The position numbers were made by a program, and so were the translations under genes. 64,000 nucleotides of DNA from Heliopora coerulea (Eukaryota > Cnidaria > Anthozoa > Scleralcyonacea > Helioporidae), in NCBI GenBank assembly GCA_030142905.1, contig JASJOG010000086.1, positions 744,001-808,000 on the forward strand. Reading direction: 5' to 3'. The notes beneath the pieces are model-generated. The model was given only the letters and a program-made list of their open reading frames with translations. It was not told where the DNA came from and ran no database searches. Of the stretch, positions 12,597 through 26,400 are shown piece after piece (position 1 is the stretch's first letter; every line of letters starts with the position of its first letter).

Positions 12597-15500
12597 ATGG
12601 CAAAGGTTCATGCATCTCGTAATAAACCATTGACGAAAGGAATAGGCAGGCTGAGCCGCTCAGCAATCTATAAAAAGCGAGCTCTTTATAAACGAAAGAA
12701 GACTGGAGTACAGAAGGAGATCAAAGAGGAGGTGAAGACAATTACGAAAGAGATTGGTGGGGATAAGAATGGAGGTACAAGAGTTGTTCCTGTAAAACGG
12801 GAGGTACGTTTTTTATTACGAGTAAAACCAAACATACTCCAAAAAACAAAACACGATCAATACTCAAAATAAGAATAATTATATATTTCATTTAATAGTT
12901 CTGTTTCTTTTATGTAAGGAAGCTGCAGTCATTTCTGGGAGTCTTACTTGTATATTATTGCATTAAAGAGGCATAACCATTTGGTCCAACTTCTCTTCAT
13001 GATCTAAACATTTAGTGATTGGTAGATACCTTGAGAATAGCAGGTTCCCCTTATTATAAAAGCTGAATACAACTGCTAGAAAACATTGCAGTTATTTCAT
13101 TTTGATGTAAACGTTGAATTCCCAAAGCAAATGGAAAAATAATTTCTCTGGTTTGCATTACAAACAAGACTTCAAAAGGCATTATGGTAGCTATATTCAG
13201 CAGATGTGTAAGGGAAACCAGCCATCATCTTGCTGGAGTCAAGTGCAGTTTAGCCAATGCATTCGAATTATTTAAGTGATTGCAGGCTCAATTCATATTA
13301 CTTGAACTGTAAACCTAACCTTTACCCAAACCCTAGTCCTAACCCTAAAAGGTAAGCAATTTGTTTGCATCTGTTAAACTGCACTTCAGCTGTTTTGTAG
13401 TTCAGTGAGTGTTTAACAGAGTTTGTTTTTTTTTTTTACTTGCATAGCCACGTTATTATCCAACTGAAGATTGTCCCAAGAAGCTACCAAACCGCAAGAA
13501 GCAGAGACCAACAAAACTTCGAAGCTCCTTAGTTCCAGGAACAATAGTTATTCTTCTTGCTGGTAATCACCAAGGCAAGGTTGGTTATCTATTTTTATGT
13601 TTTTATAACCTCAATTGGGTCTTAGGATAAAGCTTTTGATCCTAATATACACTCCAAAATTACTTGTGAAGCTTTTTATTTGCTTATGAGCGTAAACCCT
13701 AAATGTTACTGTTCTAAGCCATAATAATCCTTTGAAATCTTACTCAAGTTAGTGATTATGCTGGGTGTTCAACCTGTATCAGACACTGTTTTGAGGATGC
13801 TATTCCTTAGGCTAACTTCTACTGCTGGTATAATGCAGATTGGAGGGGATGGAGTCAGTAGTTGTCCTGCCAGCATCAAAAAGACACAATATGCACCCAT
13901 TGACTATCAATAAGAGTCATCCAACACCAACAGTACCTCCTCCATTCCTGATGACTGCAGGTCACCTGTCTATCACGGGGGGAAAAAAGTGTCTATTGTT
14001 GGTGCATGCTTCTGAGTTGATCTACTGGTACATATGGTTTCAACATTTCCCACCTGAGATTGTTTGATGGCTGGAATGATAGCAAAGGTGGCTGCTTTGC
14101 CTTAGGTAACTAGTCAGTTTGGAGAGGGCTCCTGAGCATCAGCTATCACCTGTAGAATGACGCTTGGAATGTCCCCACTGCTATTGCTGGAAGAGACACT
14201 GAGAGAGCAGGGTGGGTTGAGAGTGACTGAGGATGAGGAATGACACTAGGCCCAGCAAGCCTTTGCAAGGCAGGTTATATACAAAGATCCCAGGCCCCCT
14301 AGCCCATGTAACTTTTACATCACATCCTGTATCGTTGCAACCGCTGACACTGCTTATCATTAACTTCTTTTATTATAAGATAATAAATACATTTAAAGTT
14401 AAACAACCCATTATATTCAGCAAAGTGGTATCTACTGGATCAAAAGGGTTGAACGTGCCCTCTGTCCCCAACAAAGTCTTTAGAATTTTACTGTGGCAAG
14501 TGCAGGGTTCAAATTAAATATTTCAAAATGAATAGCAATTTTCCATGTGTTGGTTTGCACGATGTAAAGTAAATAGTGAATTGAAATTTCACGATTAATT
14601 CAACATGAATACTTATTACTACTATTATTACACTATTTCCAATTCTCTAACTTTGAAATATATTCAATATTAGTGCTGTTGTATTAAATGACACGGTAAA
14701 GTTCTCATGCTGAAACCATTCGTTACCCACGACGCAACAGCAATCTGCATCTTGCACGATATTTATTTTGAACTCAGTCTTATAAAAGTAAATAAATGTG
14801 AAAATGAAATCATCCCAAACATTCACACCACCAAAATAAAACTTATATCGAAAGACACACAAATTGTTTCGGTATACATGCGGAACTATAAAATACTGTT
14901 TTTAGGAGTCACCTTCATCACTTGATGGCGACTCACTGTTACTTATTAAAATAAAATATGGATTTTCGTAAAAGTGTAAGTCAAATATCATTACAACATG
15001 AAACTTACAATTAAATTGTTGCCAGTTAACTTCTAAATCATACAAGTGTAAGTGAAAGTGCAAGAAGCATGAAGAAACGGCTAAATTTGAACTCGTCTTA
15101 AGGCGTGCAGACAGTCTAATTTGCTTGAAGACAGGAAAGTGACACCTTGAAGGGCATGACTAAATGCTTCCCATAGTAATGTCAAAATCATTGACATTCC
15201 AATCGAAATAAAAATAAGAAGACACATGTGGGCTGCTATGGCTTCCAAACAAGCTGTAACATACACAGGTTTGGAAAACCTAGTGAACATTGTCAAATAA
15301 GAAAGCTAGCAAATGCCACATTTCTGCACATGATAATATAGCACTTTGAATAGTGAAATGTCAAAAATGGATAGCTAATTGTGATTCACTATATTCCCTT
15401 AATTCGATCACTGGGCAAGTGCTTGGTGAAATAAGTTTGGCAGAAGATCAGCATCCTCTTCTGCCGAACCTAATAGGTACGGCAGATTTAATTTGATTGA

Positions 15501-17218
15501 TCATAATTAAGTTTTGTGAGTTAAGTTCACCGTTTGAATCAATGCCACTCAACAATTGCTCCACTGTCTTGGCAAAGAGAATACAGGAAACAAGAAAAAC
15601 TATGCACTTACTGCTTTGATCTAGTTTTGATCACTTTCGTGCCCTTATACTGTTGTGAATTTCTTTCTGAACAAGTTAGGAAATTGAAGCAGTTCACACT
15701 GACCAGTTTCTTTTCACTTAATAAGTAGATGAACTTGAGCAAATTCTTGTGTGATTCTTAGTTGAATAAAGTAATTGTCAATGAATTTTTTGTTTGCTTG
15801 TTCAATCAAAATAATGCACATTTTGCTTAAATTTACGCATTTTTGGGAAGTTGCACACCCAAATATGGCAGCCACTACGTCACATCACTACCTGTCTTAA
15901 GCAACCACCTGGCATTTACGACCACTTTTGCCTGGCAAAAGGGGTGGTCATAAAACTCAGGTTCTACTGTATAATCCTACATCTAACAGATGTCATAATT
16001 AGACTATTATATGGGGTATATACAGCCTGGCAAACCAAAATATGTTGGTTGTCAAACTTACAACTATTTTAAACATTTCCCAATGTTACATTTGTGATTA
16101 TAAGTACTATTAACAAAATTCTATGAAAATATCAGTACATTGAAGAAATACAAACAGTTTAATTGCTTTAATAACCAAATGCATTATTTGCATTAACATG
16201 TTGAACAAGAATAAAAAGTTGACTTTTTTTTCAATTTAGAGAGTGGTGTTTTTGAAGCAGCTCTCTTCAGGTCTACTTCTCGTAACAGGTATGGTGTGAA
16301 CTCTTGGGTAAATGTGTGTGTCTATCTGTAATATGTATGTACTATGCAATTATATAAATATAAAATTATTGGAACATACTAATCATTGATTCCAGCAAAA
16401 CTTTAAGTATAACTATTTGGCACTGAAAAAAATAATCAAATGTTATTGCTTGTTGTTTTAAGTACTTCATTTACCTATGTTTGTCTATTTATCAGGTCCA
16501 TTCAAAGTGAATGGTGTTCCTCTTCGTCGTATACCACAGTCTTATGTGATAGCTACGCAAACTAGGATAGATATTAGTGGAGTGAAGCTTCCTGCTAGGC
16601 TAACTGATGACTACTTCAAACGTGAGAAGAGGCAAAGAAAACGGACTGAGGAAATGTTTGAAGAGACAACAGAGGTGAGACATATGGATTAGGCTATCAG
16701 GTCGAGTGTAAGGCTACTATAAACATTAAGAGCTAAAATGTTTGTGATGTACGGTTGTGCTCAATTATGTTGGAAATTGCATAATATGGCAAGACCATAT
16801 TGGGTTTGTAATTTGAGGTGTTGGTATGAAGGCATCTTATAAATGTCAACACAGTTTTAGTTGTGGCCAGAACCTTGGTTTTTAAAAAGTGTAATGGGTA
16901 AAGTATTTTACCAATATGATGCAAATGTACTAGTTTATAGTAATTGTGAATTAGGATATTAAGTTTTAATAGATATCAGTGAAAATATTTTATAAACCTT
17001 TAGAATGATTAGGATTAGAAAGACTTTTTTGTTGATATGAAATATCTTCTCAATTTTGTGATCAGGAGCGAACAGTTAGTGAAGAGCGAATTCAAGACCA
17101 AAAAGAGGTTGATGAACAACTTGCTCCACTGATATCAAAGGAACCACACCTGAAAAGTTACCTGAAAACTCTGTTCACTTTGAGGAAAGGACAATACCCT
17201 CACAATATGATCTTCTAA
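12597..17218 (+). CDS. RPL6: 60S ribosomal protein L6 (eL6)
   Basis: eL6 is a structural protein of the large cytosolic ribosomal subunit. Five exons join in phase: 12597-12803, 13448-13579, 16240-16288, 16496-16674 and 17066-17218, giving 239 residues. Family landmarks are a lysine/arginine-rich N-terminus, [56 protein letters not shown], and the C-terminal PHNMIF typical of L6. Introns are short except intron 2 (2660 bp, 13580-16239), in which I see only AT-rich sequence and no gene. The polyadenylation signal AATAAA is at 17239-17244. It converges with PTRH2 with 321 bp between the stop codons. Confidence 0.97.
13062..13215. mobile_element. Small MITE family B, copy 1
   Basis: The ends are inverted: GCTGAATACAACTGC at the left and GGTAGCTATATTCAGC at the right. 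The core (GAATTCCCAAAGC..ATGGAAA..ACAAAC) is shared with a second copy at 55362-55535. It is about 140 bp, non-coding, and inside eL6 intron 1. Confidence 0.65.
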
Positions 17219-17487
17219 ACATGCAGTGGAAATGTTGAAATAAATACTTCCCAATTGAATACTGCTGTCTCTTGATTTTGAACTAAGTTTGATGAAAACA
17301 GGGTCACAAAAAAAGGTACAATTTTGTTCTGTTTAGATCAATGGGACATCCTTTTGCTTTTGTTTTATACTGTTTCACAACCTCAAACATAACCTTTGGC
17401 TTTATTTCAATCAGTATTTTAATTTGCACAATGACAGTAAGAATGCCACACTAGTTGACATAATAGTTATTTTAAAAAATGTACATG

Positions 17488-17493
17488 TTTATT
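17488..17493 (-). terminator. Polyadenylation signal of PTRH2
   Basis: AATAAA on the minus strand (TTTATT on plus) lies 47 bp past the PTRH2 stop codon. It lies in the short gap between two converging genes. Confidence 0.6.
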
Positions 17494-17539
17494 CCAGGAA
17501 AGCCTGGTTAAGAATTGTCCTATATTGTTTCACTATTCT

Positions 17540-20224
17540 TCAGCAGAGTTTAAGATGGCCAGTGACTTTATCCAAAATATCTGCTGGACCTGGAAAAAAA
17601 CCAGTGTACATTACTGTTCATACTAATTAGAACATTCAATGATTCAGTTACTATTTACCAATACATAAATTTTATTGCTGGTAATAGGACAAACAATAAT
17701 GGAAAAGACTTTCTGTATTTCTTAAATTTGTTGTAGGTAAACTAAACTTTGTTATGAGTAAAATATGTAGAATAAACCATGTTATAAAGTTCTAAGCTTT
17801 CAGCCTGTGGACTAGGGGCTGTCTTCAGAAAAGCTAGGAAAAACCAGAAGTAATAAAAGAAACAGTGCCTGTCCATTTGTTGTCAATAAACTGCCACTTA
17901 ATTAACAAACTTACATACCTGGTCCAATGCCTAAAACAGTTCTAGAGCCAGGGGCTATTTGAGTTCGTCCAGCATCTCTAACCAAGTATGTCTCCATTCC
18001 ATAGTTGTTGGCCATGTTTGCTAATTCTTTTCTATTAAGCAGGAAAAGAAATAATGAATAAGGATACTAAGAATAAAATTATGAAAAACAGCAAATCAAT
18101 TGGTGATTTAATCTAGAGTTTCAAAACCTGGTCAGGAGAGATGCAAGTCCCATAGTAATCTTAGCAACTTTCACTTTTTTGGTAAAAGGTTTTAAAATTA
18201 CATCCAGAGCTTAACCATCCACTAGGGTTTTGGCTATTTACTATTGTTCACTGGTCCCCTTTATGCAACATTTTCAAAGTGAGATTACATGGACTTGGTC
18301 ACTAGTATGTAATACATATAAATTTTCTTTGTGATACTTTGAAAATGTTGCACCTACACAACCAAATGTCAGCAATTCTTTCTTATACATGAGAGATAAC
18401 TTAATGTATATCATCTGTTTGTGACGTTGGGTGTCTATAATGTAGTAACTATTCATGTAGCCTGAGGTAAATCACCACAGTTATGATTATTTTTTCATTT
18501 TCAAACAAGTTACTGGCCAATTTAAAGCGGATATGCTATGTACTTACAGAGTATCTTCATCAGGAGCCTTAACTACAACTTTTGGACAGGATGATCTTTC
18601 CCAGTGTTTTATCACCTGTAATGTAAAATAAGATTACATCCAGAATTTGGAAAACTCTCCTTTAATTGCACGTAGTCAATTACTGCAAAATTAATATAAA
18701 CTTCACAATACCATAGAATTAGCATTTGACAGCTGTCTGTACAGACCAACTGCAGCATGTGAACACTAAGATAAGCAAAAGACAAAAGCAATTAAACTTG
18801 ACCAATAATCATTATCACTGACTTGAAGCTAACACTGAGCCTCATGTTGCCATTTTGCCCAAGTTCTCTTGGCTTGTTTACTACCAGATATCTCCCTTGA
18901 CAAGTACAACCATTGGGCTTTAGAGCAAACAGTGAAAGTACATCCTTGGTAGGAGAAGGGTCTTGGTCCACATAAACTTTAAACATTTCACTATTAATGT
19001 AGATGTTTCTTCTAGATAAGTAAATATGACCTAACAAGTAGAAAAGTCTGCCATTTGCCAGAGTAAAATAGAACAGTACATCAGTGGCAGGGAAATTGGA
19101 ACCCAACTGATGTTTTTAGTTTATCACTTCCTAAAGCAGAGATATATATTCTTGGTTCATGAATGAGTTGACATCATGAGATACTTCGATCCCTAGTTCT
19201 GGTCTAGCAATCAACTACTGATTTATTACAGACATCAATTACAGTTTTTTGAATTAAATAGTGCATGGAAAACAACCTACAAATGTAGGTCAAAAGATAG
19301 GTAACCAAACAAGCTTTGGTGATATAAGTAACAGTCATTTTCCAACTGTGGTGCTTTAAACTCTAATCGTGCATTTATTCAAATAAAGTTAGGCCAAAAC
19401 TGTGTGTTACTCTGTGTTTTCCATAATTATTGTCCAAGTTTACTAATAGTTCTCTTACCTGTGCAGCAATTTTACCTTTTCCCATTCCTAAATCCTGACG
19501 TACAACAAGCACCATTTTGTAGTCACCATGTGTTCCAGCTGTGTAAACTGGTATCTGGGAAAAAGAAAGTGACAAAATGGAAAACAATATATATTCATAT
19601 TGAAAAATTAAAAAGTTGCATAGAATGTAATAAAAGACAGTAAATAAGAGCACTCCTGAAGGATAATCTTTAGCAATAAGGTGCATCTCTGCCACAATTC
19701 AAATGGTCATTGCATGATACCACTAGCAAGTCCAGTTTAGTATTATATATGAGTGCATGTCTGGTTTATGTGATTCATTTATGGGGTAAATTCTCTCCTG
19801 ACAGACAAGATGCAAGGGAGCTGAATCACAGCAACTTACATGTGTTAAAAACAGGCTTTCTTACAAGTTTATATTACTTTCCTCAAACATGATATATCAA
19901 CAATAAATTTGTATTATGCTGTAGTGGGCATTAAGTTAATACTTGTGTTTTAAACATGTTACAGTGAACTTGTCACAACCGCTGCATTTTGCAGACCTTG
20001 ACATGTCTCTGTAGGGAGGTGCAAACACACCAGCTGTAAACCCAGGCCGCAGAAGTATACCTCCGTAAGGAGTTTCGTTATCCCAATCCAGAATTCACCA
20101 TACTAACTTTATCTGCCAAATGCTTCAAATTTGTCCGTCCAAATCTTCCTCGCAGCACCCATCCGAAACACAAACCACAACTAACACCAATAAATACTCC
20201 CAAGGCCGCATCAGATTCCACCAT
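17540..20224 (-). CDS. PTRH2: Peptidyl-tRNA hydrolase 2, mitochondrial (Bit1-like)
   Basis: This enzyme hydrolyses the ester bond of peptidyl-tRNA released from stalled ribosomes. The animal protein is anchored in mitochondria and linked to anoikis signalling. Six exons join in phase: 20224-20108, 19554-19459, 18765-18712, 18615-18548, 18031-17919 and 17589-17540, giving 165 residues. The N-terminus ([18 protein letters not shown]) is a membrane anchor. The catalytic domain shows [24 protein letters not shown] in two pieces across exons 2-3, then [38 protein letters not shown], and the end GHLKLC where most relatives have LKLY. All PTH2 blocks are present and in order. It shares an upstream gap with ANAPC7. 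Confidence 0.96.
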
Positions 20225-20480
20225 TTTCACTAACTAGAAGAACTAAACATTACTAATTCTACAACAAAACATTTATTCTCCAACATTCCAAATTAAAAAA
20301 ACAATTGTTTTCTCGCAATTACAGCGGTATTATTGGAAAATTGATGCGCGACCGTACCATACTGGGGTTAACCGCTGTAAACTATTACCGAACGTGAATT
20401 CATTTTAATACCGCCATTTTTGAAAATAAGAGTTAGTAAAGATTGTTGTACTTTGGTTAGTTACAGACTTAAATTGTACA
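20225..20480. promoter_or_regulatory. 256-bp divergent promoter between PTRH2 and ANAPC7
   Basis: The two start codons lie head to head 256 bp apart, so both transcription starts and 5' untranslated regions must fit here. No TATA box is obvious in either direction. A CGCGACCG patch lies near 20347-20355 and AATACCGCCATTTTTG at 20410-20425; the latter resembles a YY1-like CCAT core. Bidirectional function is inferred from spacing only. Confidence 0.65.
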
Positions 20481-23400
20481 ATGGCTACATTACTAGATCA
20501 AATGAAGAACCTTTATGATTCAGGATTGTTATCCAATATTCGAATAACAGTGAGTAAACAAACGTTCTGCCAAACTTAAAGTTTTGTTTGCGCACTTAAC
20601 ATGGACGACAAGATGTTTGCCACTCACACAAACTGAAAGTTCCTTGCAAGTTTGTTCTGAATTGAGAAGCAAGGAGGGTCTTGTTTTCAATTATGATTTT
20701 ATCATGTTTTGTTTCTTGTCGTGTATCGTCTTTGGGATGACACAGCTTTTGGACTTCTATGACAACCTTTTGCATCTTCTCTATTATTTAGGTTGGGTTG
20801 TGTTCTGAATTTTCACTCTTACAATTCATGACAAAGTAACATTTTGTTATCCATTTATGAGGATTTTCATCAGTTATCAAAGTAATTTGAATTTTGATTG
20901 TATGATTTGCATGAAATTTTTCAATACATTTTATAGGCTGCACTTATGCTTTCCCTTGGTCAACTCAGACCTGGAGATCCTCAGTCTATGGTTACACAGT
21001 GTCAGTTGTTAATCTATTATGGCGATTCACTCCATGAAAATCAAGAATACAAAAGAGCTGAGGTAAAGCACCATATGTATACCTTATAGTGATACAGGTA
21101 TATTGTGATATAAATTGACATTAGAGACCTGCAAAAAAGGATGGTGATGGATATGAAACTTTCACTGATGAGACAACCTATCATAATTTTTTTGAGACCA
21201 AGACCAGGTGATTTTGTTCAGTAGAAGGAGATATCTGATATTTTACCTTGAAATGTCCTGGTACACCCCTTTTGTCAATAAAATCATCAAACATTATCCA
21301 GAATAAACCCTAAGAAACAAAACATTAAAGCTTTCATGTTAACAGTGAGGTATAACAAAGAAATTTAGCTCACATTTTGAACATCACACATAATCTCCAT
21401 GTAGTGTTTGTTCTGTAACTATTAACCAACATGTAATTTTATTGCATGATAGTCTTAAACCAGTATCACTATGTAACTTATTCAATATCATCATAATAAC
21501 ATTCCTTTCTTCATGTTAGTCAAAGTCACTTACTATGTACAATGTATTTCAGAAATATTATCAGAGTGCCCTTCAACTTAAGAAAAGTATTGTTAAAAAC
21601 AAGTTGAAACCATCGACATCTAATGTAAGTGGATAAAATGGAAATTTGAGTAAAAATAGATGGTTACAATGCACATTGCATAATATTTGTGTACTAGAGT
21701 GTTATTAGAGTGGGAAGTAAGGGAAAGGTATGTATTATATAATGATATTAAAAATATTCAAGCAAATTCACTGAGTAGGCATTGATTAATATACATGTAC
21801 TAGATTAACAAAGAAAAGAATGGGTTATTTGACCCATTGCTCCTTAAAATGACATTTTAAAAGAGAAACTTAACTTCTTATTAGTGGTTTGCAGTCAGCC
21901 AGATCAGATTTAGTAGAGTAAGATGTGACAGGCCAGAATTTAAATTAACATTTCAAAAGCACATTCATGATAAAATTTTACCATTTTGAGCAATGTTAAC
22001 CTTTAATTTACAGTTTTATCTTAGGTTTGCAATTTAGTCCATGTTATATGACCATTTTTAGCCATTGATCTCTGAGGTTGATATCCGTTACAAAATTTAT
22101 CTTTGCCAAATGGAGCAGAAACAGTTCAAAGATGCTTTGAAAACTGTAAGTACAGTCCTTAAACATGACCTTAAATTTTCCACAGTCTTTTGGTGGCTAA
22201 TGGAAAATGTTCAACATATTGTATTATTTTCAGTTATTTTGTGAATAATATTTCTAATTACCAGTGGTGCCTACATCTTATTTTTCCCAGTAACAAACAT
22301 GGATATTTAGTTAGAATTGCCATCCCAGTAGCTTTGCAATGGAGGCCTGATCTTATGTTGCTCCAATCTCTTGAAATAATGTTGATTTTTAGCTTGATGA
22401 CATCCCTCAAAAGCAGAGGACAACAAAAATAATGATGTGTTTAGCTAAACTGTATCACAAAATAGGAGTTGAGAGGTTTGTAGAACTTTCAAACTTTCAA
22501 TTACAATTATTTAGGTGTGGCTATATTATCTTTTAAATATATTCATTTTACTGACAAGTAAAACCACACCCTTTAACCTGAAATTGTTTGGGGTTTTTTG
22601 TGATAGGCCTGCTATTGCTTGTTACAAGGATGTCCTTCGGTAAGTGTAACATAGTTTCCTTAAGCTTGTAGTAGCTGTAAAATGTGGGTTTGCACAAAGG
22701 GACAAAACATGAAAGTCCTTTGCTTGATATGTTAATTTTCTGTCATTTCAGTTTTGACACTTTGTGAAATTTTTGGTTTATATTACGGTATACTTTTTGT
22801 ATTTTATTTGTTTTTTAGGTCATGTCCTCTGGCTTTAGAGGCTGCAATGGGTTTGTTGGACTTGGGTCAATCAGTCAGTGATATCACATCTTTGATGACA
22901 GCTTGCCTTCCATCAGTTAACAACACAGAATGGTATCAATCTTATCTCTCTTCAGTTATTAACATGAGCAGCAGTTATACCTGTTTCATATATTCCTTTC
23001 AGGAATACATTTTGAGTAAACTGGAGTAATATATTTCGCTAATATTCCCTTATTGTGGTACCTCAAGCATCTCGGAGATCAGCTACACTAGTTTTAATTC
23101 CTAAATCACCACACTATTGATTCTACAGGTCTACGCTGTTTAAACAACTGTGATTTCATGTCAATCATAGAGTGGATTCAACTGACAGAAGGAGTATATG
23201 CATAAGTGATGCTGCAACATTTCGAAATGTTTTCTCGTCTGAGTAAATTCGTGGCTTCGCGAGACAACAAATTTTGGCAGCAGTTTATTTTCTAACGTGC
23301 AAGCTGTGCAATACAAAGGAAATGGGATGGATAAGTTCTGTACTAGTCCTTATTAGTAGAAACTTAGTCGAGTACTATTGCAAATGCTGCATTCTGATTG

Positions 23401-26400
23401 GCTACGCTACTCGCTATCTATTCGTCGATAGATAGCGAGTAGCGAAAATGGCTCCTGCCTCTCGTTTTTGTGAAGTTTCTGAAGACGAAATAGGTTGCCT
23501 ACTTGAAAGTGCAATCCCAGAGAAGACGAAAAATGTTCTTTGCAAAGTGTTTCTACTAAAACAATTAGATTATTCGCTCTCGATTCCTATGAGGTGATAG
23601 TTGACTCGGCCTTCGCCCTCGTCAACTATCACCTCATAGAAATCTCGAGCTCTTAATCTAATTGTTAATTAGCATATACCTGGCCTGTAACCATCTCGCA
23701 GGTGGACAGTGTTTTTTTCACAATCTGATTGGTTCCCCTATCTCGGAATATCCTGCACTATTCACCTCCCGAGCAAAACAAGATGGCGTCCCGTTTCGTT
23801 TAAGTTACGGAAGAACTTTGTTTTTTTGCTAAACGTAGTCGCCGTACGATACAATACCGAAAAAAGTGGCTAAATTTGGCAATAAACTATACAAAGACAC
23901 GTATTTCTTTTACATTTTACCGATAAACACACTCAGGATGTGTTCAAAATGTTTTGTTTACAAATGTTGAGTGGGTGACAAGCCGATTGAGTTTGGTAAA
24001 ATTGTTTTAAAAATTTTTTAAAAACTGTATGTGAAAACAGTTATGCTAGGTATATGCTAAAGCAATTATTCACCTCAATGTCGGTGAATAGTGTAGATAT
24101 TTACTACACTTCTTTGCGGCTCGGTAAATATCCACCACTATTCACCGACACTGTGGTGAATAGTGGATATTTAGTCACGGACTGAAGATGCTTAACCCAC
24201 CTGGGCATTGGCCAGCAAAATGTTTGTGAACCTCCGTTTTAGGCCGTTCATTATGATTCCACCCACTTTCTTCCACGAATACTTTCGAATTGATGATATT
24301 TATGTACATCTTTTATTTAAAGAAAATCAAATTCTGTCTTTATAGGTTATTAACTTGGCTGAAGGCGTACAGCCTCAAAACGACTTCAAAGTTTGCGAGT
24401 AAGTTAAGGAATAATATTTTCGTTATTTTTGAAGAGTTAAATTACTGTTGCAAATTTGCAGTACTGTTGTTCATTTGATTGTAAGTCGCAAATGGCTCCC
24501 GCGCTGTCAAGGGGGAGAACTGAATTTATAAGTATGGGGACTTCGCAAAGAAACAAAGCTAACGATCACACATTCCATGTGTTAATAACGTCATTATCCG
24601 TAAAAGGTCTCGAAAGTTAATAAGAAAAAGACAGTAGACTCTGATATAATCACAAAAGAGAAGAAGCCAGTTGTGTTACAGAATGCGCGCAAGTTAGATT
24701 GATGATATACCTTTCAAATGTATAGCTTGGTTTTTTATAAATGATTTTCCTTGATATTGATGCCAGCGTATCTAAAACAAGTGGTGGCTTGACTCTTGCT
24801 TAGTTTAAAAGGCCGTTTAACTTGTCTACGTTAATTTCTTTTCGTAGAAGCAGCTCAACATTTTAAAGCACTTGAATCCCAAGTAAGTTAAATCTCATCG
24901 ATAGCATTATCTGAATACAGTAGTGCTGGTTCATTGATATCAATGCTTAGAGTGCTGAATGGTATTCAACGATACGACGTTTTTGTTTTTGGGATTCCTT
25001 CGAAGTGGTATTTCTCGTTTTTCAATTTTTAGCACCTGAGAGATAATGTTGACGTTCTCTGTTCTCTGGCTGAATGTTATTGGCATTCTGGTGATTCAAA
25101 AAGTGCTAAATCTCTGTATGAAAGAGTATGTTGAGCTAGTAAAATATGTGTTATATTTACCGACGAACGTATTACCCAATAACAATTATTCGGACCGTGG
25201 TGAAGACACCAATAACTATACAGCCACCATAACAACTTAGACAACGTCACTAACAACAGCAACAAGAACAAGAAAAACAACAAAAACGGCCACAGACACA
25301 ACAAAACACCAACGACATCAGCTTTGTGTATATTTACCGGATTCCCAAGATCCTTCGATATCTTTGGAAGTACTCGAATTAAAAAAAATTCAGCCCGGGA
25401 AAGTTCCTTGAATTTTATGCTAAAGTGCCATCACTAGTGCGACATGTAATATGTCTGCAATTCTGAATTGATGTTATAAGTGTTGTACATGGATATTATG
25501 CATGTGCGAGCTCTTGATTTATACCTTGATATCGTAGGTTCGCAAGTTGGATGGATATTGCCTTCATGGTATGGATATTTACGCACGACTGCTGGCGCAG
25601 GCTGGAGAACAGCAAGAAGTAGAAAAGTAAGAGTCCTAGCTTTGCGGATGATCTTTTAAACATAGTTGGCTACAGTGGCATTAATTACAAGGCTTACAGG
25701 CATTTTATCTTGGTTTTTTATGTAGGCGTTTTTATGCTGTTAAATTGAGACGTTAATTCAAGATTTGAACCTTTTACGGCAGGACATATCCCATTGACGA
25801 GTAAAATCGTCGGGCCTTAGCCAGAGTAAAATAATAAAATATTGATCCTACCGGGATCAAAGAATTAATTGATATAGAAACCCGTAGAGATGTCGCGATG
25901 CGATATCTCCATGTCCATTGTCCACGCCACACTCTATTTTGCTGGTTAAGCACATAAGTAGGTAGGAAGGATTGACCCTTAGCTCTCTATGTTCAGCATC
26001 AGACACTTGTATACGCGGCTTACCATCAAAAACTAAAATGGTCAACAGTTTACTTTTGCACCACCCAGTTACCAGTACAAAATTGTAACCGTAATGGACC
26101 ACTAAAGGACAAAAACGTTTCGGTGGCTGGCAAGGCTAACATGAAAGCCACTCTGGCGACCTCGTGTTTCTATAAGGGCATATTTTACCCATTCTGTCAT
26201 GGCCAAAGACACGCAATCTATTTGTTTACAAAGATTTCTTGCGAGGATGCTGTTCACGTTTCGACGACTTCGTGTAACTATGGCTAAACAACTATTTTTC
26301 ATCTTTATGTCCGGTATGTTTTTCCTTAACCCATTAAGGGGCAAGGGCACACTTTAACCTTTTGCTCCGGCAAACGCCAGACGATTTTACTCGTCGAAGG

